The notes under the pieces are model-generated. The model was not told where the DNA came from and ran no database searches. It saw only the letters and a list, made by a program, of their open reading frames with translations. A stretch of DNA of 5,400 nt, from NCBI GenBank assembly GCA_023254015.1, contig JALQYS010000591.1, positions 1 through 5,400 of the forward strand. The letters run 5' to 3'. Source of the stretch: Paracoccaceae bacterium. Lineage in GTDB: Bacteria; Pseudomonadota; Alphaproteobacteria; Rhodobacterales; Rhodobacteraceae. Both the position numbers and the translations under genes were made by a program. This document shows positions 1 to 4,791 of the stretch, piece by piece (position 1 is the first letter of the stretch; every line of letters starts with the position of its first letter).

Positions 1-121
1 AACGGATAGTCTCAATAAAGGACAGGCTGGTTTGGTCATGCGACGAGTGCAAAACAAAACTGTCTCAACAGAGCAGGTCCGGAAACTCCTGGAACAAAAC
101 AAGAAGGAGCAGCAGTCGCTG
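1..121. other. Lower-GC tract of unknown origin abutting truncated dnaE2
   Basis: The first ~120 bases contain about 48% G+C by hand count, whereas most of the window is clearly above 60%. They include runs such as aaaacaaaac that are rare elsewhere here. Translated in the dnaE2 frame the tract is open from the edge and gives a polar, Lys/Gln-rich peptide (STEQVRKLLEQNKKEQQSL) unlike any DnaE2 segment. A second plus-strand frame is also open from position 3 and stops at TGA 120-122, exactly at the join. I recognise neither peptide. No inverted terminal repeat or target-site duplication is visible, because only one side of the join is in the window. Possible explanations are the end of a mobile element, a rearrangement, or a chimeric assembly. 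Confidence 0.6.
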
Positions 122-1414
122 ATGGAGGTTCTGGGCCGCACCTATGGCGTGCCGCTGTTTCAGGAACAGGCCATGCAGATCGCCGTGGTGGCCGCCGGTT
201 TCACCCCGGCCGAGGCCGACCGTCTGCGCCGCAGCCTTGCCACCTTCAAACGCATGGGCACCATCGGCGGCTTTCGCGACCGCTTCATCTCGGGGATGCT
301 GGCGCGCGGCTATCAGGCCGATTTTGCGCAGCGCTGCTTTGCCCAGATCGAAGGCTTTGGCAGCTATGGCTTTCCCGAAAGTCACGCGGCCAGCTTTGCC
401 CGGCTGGTCTATGTCTCTGCCTGGCTCAAGCGACATCACCCCGCCGCCTTCACCTGCGCGCTGCTGAATTCTCAGCCCATGGGCTTTTATGCCCCGGCCC
501 AACTGGTGCGCGATGCCCGCGAACACGGAGTCGAGGTGCGGCCCGTCTCGGTTGATCATTCGCATTGGGAGTGCACGCTGGAACCCCGCGCCGATGGTGC
601 GCTGGCGCTGCGGCTGGGCTTTCGTCAGATCAAGGGCCTGCGCGAGGAGGATGCGACATGGATCGCCGCCGCGCGCGGCAATGGCTATCCCGATGTCGAA
701 AGCCTCTGGCGCCGGGCCGGGATCCGCCCCGAAACGCTGGAACGTCTGGCCGAGGCCGATGCCTTTACCCCCCTTGGTCTGACCCGGCGCGAGGCGCTCT
801 GGGCGGCCAAGGCGCTGACCGGCCCGGCGCCGTTGCCGCTCTTCGGGGCCGATGGCGAAGGCGGGCAGGAACCGGCGGTCAGCTTGCCCGCCATGACCTT
901 CGGCCAGGAGGTGATCGAGGATTACCTGTCCTTGCGCCTCAGCCTGCGCTCCCACCCGATGGAGCTTTTGCGCCCCCGCCTGCCCGGGCTGACCGCCCAT
1001 GCCGCCCTCGCCTCTGCACGGGGCCGCGTCACTGTGGCCGGGCTGGTCATCACCCGCCAAAGGCCCGGCACGGCCTCGGGCGTGATCTTCCTGACGCTGG
1101 AGGATGAGACCGGCGTGGCGAATGTGGTGGTCTGGACGCGTGTCTATGAAACCTACCGCCGCGCGGTGATCGCGGGGCGCCTGTTGCGGGTGACGGGCCT
1201 TATTCAGCGCGACGGCCCCGTGCTGCATCTGATCGCGGAACAGATCGAGGATATCTCGGCCCAGCTTGCCACCCTGGGGCGTGCCCGCCTGATCGACCCG
1301 ACCGAAGGCCGCGCCGACGAAACCCGCCGCGCCGCCCAGGGCAGTCTGCGCCCCTCAGCCCGCCATCCCCGCCAGCAGGCGAAAAAGCTGTTTCCCAGCC
1401 GGGATTTTCATTGA
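2..1414 (+). CDS. dnaE2: Error-prone DNA polymerase DnaE2 (ImuC), C-terminal fragment fused to unrelated 5' sequence
   Basis: DnaE2 is the C-family polymerase that performs mutagenic translesion synthesis with ImuA/ImuB after DNA damage. Recognisable homology starts only near nt 122 (MEVLGRTYGVPLFQEQAM) and runs to a natural C terminus. In order: the segment with GFGSYGFPESHAASFARLVY and LLNSQPMGFYAPAQL; a helix-hairpin-helix region (FRQIKGLREEDA, GYPDVESLWRRAGI; nt ~620-760); an OB fold (VTVAGLVITRQRPG...GVANVVVWTRVYETYRR; nt ~1025-1175); and the family-typical tail HPRQQAKKLFPSRDFH. From nt 122 this is 430 residues, against roughly 1050-1150 in the family, so the PHP domain and catalytic palm aspartates are missing. 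The expected segment just upstream (GPIQGDMVHPYLRRR-like) is replaced by a Lys/Gln-rich stretch. The frame stays open to the left edge; possible starts inside the window are TTG 32, ATG 38 and ATG 122. As read, it cannot be an active polymerase. Identity of the C-terminal part is certain; whether the gene is truly truncated or the join is an assembly artefact is not. Confidence 0.85.
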   Translation, partial: TDSLNKGQAGLVMRRVQNKTVSTEQVRKLLEQNKKEQQSLMEVLGRTYGVPLFQEQAMQIAVVAAGFTPAEADRLRRSLATFKRMGTIGGFRDRFISGMLARGYQADFAQRCFAQIEGFGSYGFPESHAASFARLVYVSAWLKRHHPAAFTCALLNSQPMGFYAPAQLVRDAREHGVEVRPVSVDHSHWECTLEPRADGALALRLGFRQIKGLREEDATWIAAARGNGYPDVESLWRRAGIRPETLERLAEADAFTPLGLTRREALWAAKALTGPAPLPLFGADGEGGQEPAVSLPAMTFGQEVIEDYLSLRLSLRSHPMELLRPRLPGLTAHAALASARGRVTVAGLVITRQRPGTASGVIFLTLEDETGVANVVVWTRVYETYRRAVIAGRLLRVTGLIQRDGPVLHLIAEQIEDISAQLATLGRARLIDPTEGRADETRRAAQGSLRPSARHPRQQAKKLFPSRDFH

Positions 1415-1421
1415 CGGAAAG

Positions 1422-1447
1422 CCCGATGCGCTTTCGCGGCTATCGGG
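1422..1447. terminator. Possible shared hairpin between dnaE2 and map
   Basis: CCCGATGCG (1422-1430) can pair with CGC (1435-1437) and ATCGGG (1442-1447), giving a nine-pair stem with a CTTT loop and a four-base bulge on the 3' side. An alternative six-pair stem, GAAAGC (1417-1422) with GCTTTC (1430-1435), overlaps it. It lies between two convergent stop codons and overlaps the map stop. No T-run follows on either strand, so it is not a classical intrinsic terminator. A bidirectional role is inference from position. Confidence 0.25.
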
Positions 1448-2246
1448 TGTGGAAGAACTTGCCGGCGGGCGAAAGCGTGAAAATCTCGCAGCCATCCGCG
1501 GTGACGCCGATGGAATGTTCGAACTGCGCCGAAAGCGACTTGTCACGGGTGACGGCGGTCCAGTCGTCGGCCAGCGTCTTGGTTTCGGGGCGGCCAAGAT
1601 TGACCATCGGCTCGATGGTAAAGAACATGCCCTCTTCAAGAACCGCGCCCTTGCCGGGGCGGCCATAGTGCAGGACGTTCGGCGGGGCGTGGAACACCCG
1701 GCCAAGGCCATGACCGCAGAAATCGCGCACCACCGACATGCGGTTCGCCTCGACATAGGCCTGAATGGCATGACCGATGTCGCCAAAGGTATTGCCGGGT
1801 TTCACCGCCGCAATCCCGCGCATCAGGGATTCGTGGGTGACCTCGATCAGGCGTTCGGCCTTTCTTGGCGCGGTGCCGGCGACATACATGCGCGAGGTGT
1901 CGCCGAACCAGCCGTCCACGATCACCGTCACATCGATGTTCAGGATGTCGCCATCCGCCAGCACCTTGGCCCCCGGAATCCCGTGGCAGACCACATGGTT
2001 TACCGAAATGCAGCTGGCGTGCTGATAGCCCTTGTAGCCGATGGTGGCCGACACCACGCCGCGCCGGATGATCTCTTCGCGGATAAAATCATCCAGGGCT
2101 GCCGTGGTCACGCCGGGCACCACCAAGGGGCCCATCATATCAAGAATCTCGGCCGCCACGCGCCCGGCTGTGCGCATGCCTGCGAAATCTGCATCCTCAT
2201 AGATGCGGATGCCATCCTTTGTCACACGGCCTCGGGTCTCGTCCAC
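1440..2246 (-). CDS. map: Type I methionine aminopeptidase
   Basis: This cytosolic metalloprotease removes the initiator methionine from nascent proteins whose second residue is small, after deformylation. The protein has 268 residues, the normal length for the bacterial type I enzyme. All expected active-site residues are present, numbering from the GTG start: His88 (NHVVCHGIP), metal ligands Asp105 (LNIDVT), Asp116 (GDTSRM), His179 (CGHGLGRVFH), Glu212 (FTIEPMV) and Glu243 (QFEHSIGV). I chose GTG 2246-2244 rather than the in-frame ATG 2252-2250. The Shine-Dalgarno sequence GGAGGA (2258-2253) directly abuts that ATG with no spacer but lies 6 nt from the GTG, and the resulting N terminus MDETRGRVTKDG fits what I recall of relatives. 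The frame remains open far upstream (to about 3500), but that extension is antisense to other genes and unlike any protein. The gene is transcribed divergently from the cinA-like gene and converges on dnaE2. Confidence 0.96.
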   Translation of the reverse strand: MDETRGRVTKDGIRIYEDADFAGMRTAGRVAAEILDMMGPLVVPGVTTAALDDFIREEIIRRGVVSATIGYKGYQHASCISVNHVVCHGIPGAKVLADGDILNIDVTVIVDGWFGDTSRMYVAGTAPRKAERLIEVTHESLMRGIAAVKPGNTFGDIGHAIQAYVEANRMSVVRDFCGHGLGRVFHAPPNVLHYGRPGKGAVLEEGMFFTIEPMVNLGRPETKTLADDWTAVTRDKSLSAQFEHSIGVTADGCEIFTLSPAGKFFHTR

Positions 2247-2252
2247 GGGCAT

Positions 2253-2258
2253 TCCTCC
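2253..2258 (-). promoter_or_regulatory. Shine-Dalgarno site of map that decides the start
   Basis: On the minus strand the sequence reads GGAGGA followed immediately by ATG and, two codons later, GTG. The zero spacing to ATG 2252 and the 6-nt spacing to GTG 2246 favour the GTG start and shorten the protein by two residues relative to an ATG-based call. Confidence 0.7.
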
Positions 2259-2296
2259 AGCTTTGCGCCTAGATAGGCCATGCGCCAAAGCTTTGC
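2259..2296. repeat. AGCTTTGC repeat pair with palindrome in divergent intergenic region
   Basis: AGCTTTGC occurs at 2259-2266 and again at 2289-2296, in direct orientation with starts 30 bp apart, close to three helical turns. The second copy overlaps a perfect 10-bp palindrome, CAAAGCTTTG (2286-2295). In addition, AGCTTTGCGC (2259-2268) is nearly the reverse complement of GCGCCAAAGCT (2282-2292), with one extra base. The cluster lies between the start codons of map and the cinA-like gene, so it could bind a regulator of one or both. No known regulator site is recognised. Confidence 0.4.
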
Positions 2297-2299
2297 CAG
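2270..2299 (-). promoter_or_regulatory. Candidate promoter of map
   Basis: On the minus strand CTGGCA (2299-2294) and TATCTA (2275-2270) are separated by 18 nt. Both only partly match the sigma-70 consensus. Transcription would begin near 2263, just upstream of the Shine-Dalgarno site, giving a very short leader. The palindrome CAAAGCTTTG (2286-2295) overlaps the edge of the -35 element and the spacer, an operator-like position. The call rests on spacing and position alone. Confidence 0.25.
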
Positions 2300-2305
2300 A
2301 GGGGT

Positions 2306-2333
2306 TTGCCTGCCGCCCCGGCAGGGCTATACC
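2306..2333 (+). promoter_or_regulatory. Candidate promoter of the cinA-like operon
   Basis: TTGCCT (2306-2311) and TATACC (2328-2333) are spaced by 16 nt and partly match sigma-70 -35 and -10 elements. A start near 2340 would give a leader of about 18 nt containing the Shine-Dalgarno site. The spacer contains a small perfect hairpin. This is the only plausible promoter I see ahead of the three overlapping plus-strand genes. Confidence 0.3.
2309..2325. repeat. Seven-bp inverted repeat in the candidate promoter spacer
   Basis: CCTGCCG (2309-2315) and CGGCAGG (2319-2325) are exact inverse complements separated by three C residues. The repeat sits between the candidate -35 and -10 elements of the cinA-like operon. 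It could be a compact operator or simply GC-rich chance pairing. It is followed by GGG-CTATA-CCC, a three-pair repeat around the candidate -10. Confidence 0.35.
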
Positions 2334-2346
2334 CAAGGGGAAAGAC

Positions 2347-2351
2347 GGAGG
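2347..2351 (+). promoter_or_regulatory. Shine-Dalgarno site of the cinA-like gene
   Basis: GGAGG lies 6 nt upstream of ATG 2358. This fixes the start there instead of at the in-frame ATG 2280, which would add 26 residues (MRQSFARGVCLPP...) without a comparable ribosome site and reach into the repeat cluster. Confidence 0.75.
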
Positions 2352-2357
2352 TCTGCC

Positions 2358-3077
2358 ATGACGAACCCAACCGCCGCGATGCTGGTGATCGGCGATGAAA
2401 TCCTGTCGGGGCGTACGCGCGACAGCAACATGCATTATCTGGCCGGCGAATTGACCCGGATCGGCATCCGGCTGGCCGAGGTGCGGGTGGTGGCCGACGA
2501 CCACGCGGCCATCGTCGCGGCGGTGAACGCGCTGCGGGCGGCCCATGACACGGTGTTTACCAGCGGCGGCATCGGTCCGACCCATGATGACATCACGGCC
2601 GATGCGATTGCCGCCGCCTTTGGCGTGCCGATCGGTCCGCGCGCCGATGCCGTGGCGCTTTTGCAGGCGCATTATGATCGGCAGGGCCTGCCCTTCAACG
2701 AGGCGCGTCAGCGCATGGCCCGTATCCCCGAAGGGGCCACGCTGATCGACAATCCGGTTTCCATCGCGCCGGGGTTTGCCTTGGGCAATGTCCATGTCAT
2801 GGCCGGGGTGCCGACGATCTTTCAGGCCATGGTCGCCAGCGTTCTGCCCAAGCTGACCGGGGGGCCGCCGCTCTTGAGCCAGAATTTGCGCGTGATGCGC
2901 GGCGAGGGCGAGATTGCGGCCGAGTTCGGGGCCCTGGCCGCCGAATTCCCCGATTTGCAGATGGGCAGCTATCCCTTTACCCTGAACGGGGCCTATGGCA
3001 CCAATCTGGTGATCCGGGGCACTGATGCGGCGCGGCTGGATATGGCGATGACGCGGCTGTGCGGGTTGTTCGGATGA
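2358..3077 (+). CDS. CinA-type molybdopterin-binding (MoCF) domain protein, short form
   Basis: The 239-residue protein is a single CinA N-terminal (COG1058, MoCF-fold) domain. Visible signatures are LVIGDEILSGRTRDSN (residues 9-24) and TSGGIGPTHDDIT (68-80), followed by ARIPEG and a conserved-looking HVMAGVP segment. In full-length CinA this domain is linked to nucleotide pyrophosphatase activity and is followed by a ~160-residue nicotinamide-nucleotide deamidase domain (PncC type). That second domain is absent here. Short stand-alone forms are usually annotated as competence/damage-inducible protein A or molybdopterin-binding protein, and their substrate is poorly defined, so I give no gene symbol. 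The start at ATG 2358 is supported by GGAGG six nt upstream. The stop TGA overlaps the next gene's start as ATGA (3074-3077), implying translational coupling with the acetyltransferase gene. The protein has no signal peptide and should be cytosolic. Confidence 0.92.
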   Translation: MTNPTAAMLVIGDEILSGRTRDSNMHYLAGELTRIGIRLAEVRVVADDHAAIVAAVNALRAAHDTVFTSGGIGPTHDDITADAIAAAFGVPIGPRADAVALLQAHYDRQGLPFNEARQRMARIPEGATLIDNPVSIAPGFALGNVHVMAGVPTIFQAMVASVLPKLTGGPPLLSQNLRVMRGEGEIAAEFGALAAEFPDLQMGSYPFTLNGAYGTNLVIRGTDAARLDMAMTRLCGLFG

Positions 3078-3814
3078 CCATGGATCAAAAGACCCTTGCC
3101 GAGGTGATGGAGGCCACATGGCCTTCTGCCAGCTGCACCCGCTGCGGGCCGTTTGTGCTGCGCGATGGGCAGGGCGGGGGAAAGCGGGTTTCGGCCGCAA
3201 CCGTCGAAGGCCCCTGGTCCGAGGCCGATCTTGATCGCGCCGAAACGGCGATGTCAGCCCCCCTGTTCCTGATCCGGGCGGGGGATGAGTCGCTGGATGC
3301 GGCGCTGGCGGCGCGGGGTTATGAGGTGGTCGATCCGGTTCAGGCCTATGCCGCCCCGGTTGATGCCCTTGTCGGCGAGGGGCCGGCCTACATGACCACC
3401 TTTCCGCACTGGCCGCCGATGCAGATTGTCCGGCAGCTGTGGCAGGATGCCGGGATCGGCGCGGCCCGTCTTGCGGTGATGGAGCGGGTGCGCGGGCCAA
3501 AGACTGTCATCCTTGGTCGCAGCAGTGACCGCCCATCGGCCGCAGCTTTTGTGGCCTGCCATGGACGGCATGCCATGCTGCATGCGCTGGAGGTTGTGCC
3601 AGGTTTGCGTCGGCAGGGTTCCGCGCAGAATGTGCTGCGGGCGGCGGCGGGCTGGGCGAAGGCCGAAGGCGCTGATACGCTTTCCTTGGTGGTCACGACG
3701 TCCAACGTTGCAGCTCGGGCGCTTTATGCCCGGATGGGAATGCAGGAAATCGGGGCCTATCACTATCGGCGCAGGCAGGTGGGAACCAAGACAGCGGATG
3801 GGCAGGCAGGGTAA
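3074..3814 (+). CDS. GNAT-family N-acetyltransferase
   Basis: The protein has 246 residues from ATG 3074; ATG 3080 is an alternative two codons later, and neither has a strong Shine-Dalgarno site. The C-terminal part carries the acetyl-CoA binding pattern of GNAT enzymes: VVPGLRRQGSAQNVL with Arg179-x-x-Gly182-x-Ala184, then SNVAARALYARMGM with Asn211 and Tyr218, the tyrosine that often serves as general acid. It ends in YHYRRR. The first ~110 residues, including GPFVLRDGQGGGKRVSAAT and APLFLIRAGDESLDAALAARGYEVVDP, resemble a diverged first GNAT-like half, so the protein may be a tandem-GNAT enzyme with only the second site active. The acceptor substrate cannot be told from sequence. The start overlaps the cinA-like stop by 4 nt and the end overlaps the OmpA-domain gene by 17 nt, so the gene is the middle member of one operon. 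The protein should be cytosolic. Confidence 0.9.
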   Translation: MTMDQKTLAEVMEATWPSASCTRCGPFVLRDGQGGGKRVSAATVEGPWSEADLDRAETAMSAPLFLIRAGDESLDAALAARGYEVVDPVQAYAAPVDALVGEGPAYMTTFPHWPPMQIVRQLWQDAGIGAARLAVMERVRGPKTVILGRSSDRPSAAAFVACHGRHAMLHALEVVPGLRRQGSAQNVLRAAAGWAKAEGADTLSLVVTTSNVAARALYARMGMQEIGAYHYRRRQVGTKTADGQAG

Positions 3815-4760
3815 CACGGCTTGGGTCTGGGCGGTTGTGGCCTCTATCCTGCTTGGAGCAACTTCGCGCGTCGAGGCGCTGGATCTGGTTTTCCCCGCCC
3901 CTGCCGAAGTGACGGCCAGCCGCAGCGAAAGCGCCGCGACCCAGCGGCTGCCGACCGGCCCCTTTGCCGACGGCGCGTTGCCGAGCATTGTGCTGGAAGG
4001 GAGCGTTGCCCTGCGGGCCTTCCGCCTGCCGCTTGACGGGGCGTCGACGCTGGAGCTGATGCGCGGTCTGCGCACCCAGCTTGAGGCGGCGGGGCATGAG
4101 ACCCTCTTTGACTGTGAAACCGATGCCTGTGGCGGCTTTGACTTTCGCTATGGGATGGACGTCCTGCCCGAGCCGGACATGCATGTGAGCCTTGGCGATT
4201 TCCGCTATCTTCTGGCGCGCAAGGCGGGCCGGCATGTGGCGGTGATGGTCAGCCGGGCCGGGGAGACGGCCTTTGTTCAGATCACCGAGGTGGGGACTGA
4301 AACCGCCATGGCGGCCCCGAAGCCGGCCCCGTTGCCCCTGGCCGTTGCAGAGCCTGCGTCCCCTCCGGCATCCGGGCTGATCGCGCGGATCGAGGCCGGT
4401 GAGGCCGAGGTTCTGGAGGATCTGGTGTTTTCTTCGGGCTCTTCTGTGCTTGCCGAGGGAGACTATGCCTCGCTCTCGCAGCTCGCGGCGTGGCTGACGG
4501 CGGATCCGGCCCGAAAGATCGTGCTGGTCGGGCATACCGATGCATCGGGTGGGTTGAAAGAAAATATCAATCTGTCACGACTTCGCGCTGAAAGCGTTCG
4601 GCAAGTCTTGTTGAGTTCAAAGAATGTTCGAGCAGATCAGGTTGTGGCCGAAGGAGTTGGCTATCTCTCGCCGCGGGTTTCCAACCTGACCGAAGAGGGG
4701 CGCCAGAAAAACAGAAGGGTCGAGGTCATGGTGACCTCGACCGCACTGCTTGCTCCGTGA
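3798..4760 (+). CDS. Exported OmpA-family (peptidoglycan-binding) protein
   Basis: The protein has 320 residues. Residues 1-27 form a signal peptide: a short basic start (MGRQ), hydrophobic core (WVWAVVASILLGA) and a likely cleavage after Val-Glu-Ala27. A unique region follows (28-171) with two cysteines close together (Cys106 and Cys111, DCETDACGG), possibly a disulfide. A Pro/Ala-rich linker (172-193) leads to a C-terminal OmpA/MotB domain (about 207-312). That domain contains VGHTDASG with Asp248, NLSRLRAESV, and GRQKNRRVEV with Arg306/Arg307; the Asp and an Arg match the diaminopimelate-binding residues of the family. No lipobox is present, so it is probably periplasmic or outer-membrane associated, tethered to peptidoglycan. 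The unique region does not look like an eight-strand barrel. ATG 3798 overlaps the acetyltransferase stop by 17 nt and has no clear Shine-Dalgarno site, so coupled translation is likely. The stretch near 4551-4650 is lower in GC (about 47%). Confidence 0.92.
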   Translation: MGRQGNTAWVWAVVASILLGATSRVEALDLVFPAPAEVTASRSESAATQRLPTGPFADGALPSIVLEGSVALRAFRLPLDGASTLELMRGLRTQLEAAGHETLFDCETDACGGFDFRYGMDVLPEPDMHVSLGDFRYLLARKAGRHVAVMVSRAGETAFVQITEVGTETAMAAPKPAPLPLAVAEPASPPASGLIARIEAGEAEVLEDLVFSSGSSVLAEGDYASLSQLAAWLTADPARKIVLVGHTDASGGLKENINLSRLRAESVRQVLLSSKNVRADQVVAEGVGYLSPRVSNLTEEGRQKNRRVEVMVTSTALLAP

Positions 4761-4776
4761 AGACCAGGCCCCCACC

Positions 4777-4791
4777 TGATCGGGCGGATCA
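4777..4791. terminator. Small hairpin between the OmpA-domain gene and the LysR gene
   Basis: TGATC (4777-4781) and GATCA (4787-4791) pair around a five-base loop between two convergent genes; the right arm overlaps the lysR-type stop codon. Five base pairs without a T-run make a poor terminator, so this is recorded only as the best structure in the 28-nt junction. Confidence 0.15.

Noticed and set aside
1..121. End of an insertion sequence next to dnaE2
   Set aside because: Composition fits foreign DNA, but I recognise no terminal inverted repeat or transposase motif, and only one side is visible; kept as an open possibility and not called a mobile element.
65..1228. Minus-strand open frame opposite dnaE2
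   Set aside because: Its composition is that of an antisense shadow (many Gln, Gly, Arg, His), it has no recognisable motifs, and the plus-strand frame is clearly DnaE2.
1449..2276. Plus-strand open frame opposite map
   Set aside because: The minus strand encodes a complete methionine aminopeptidase with all metal ligands; the plus frame is its shadow.
2280..2357. In-frame ATG 2280 as the start of the cinA-like gene
   Set aside because: The added residues are not CinA-like, and GGAGG six nt before ATG 2358 is a far better initiation site.
2253..3500. Long minus-strand extension of the map reading frame (hundreds of residues upstream)
   Set aside because: It is antisense to the cinA-like and GNAT genes, rich in Arg/Pro/His/Gly as expected from GC-rich shadow frames, and not part of any aminopeptidase. 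The Shine-Dalgarno site places the start at 2246.
3513..3797. Upstream extension of the OmpA-domain frame through the GNAT gene
   Set aside because: The 95 extra residues are a frame-shadow of the acetyltransferase and would bury the clear signal peptide that begins at ATG 3798.
3254..4535. Two long overlapping minus-strand frames opposite the GNAT and OmpA-domain genes
   Set aside because: Neither shows domain motifs, and both are opposite well-supported genes. Long antisense frames are expected at this GC content.
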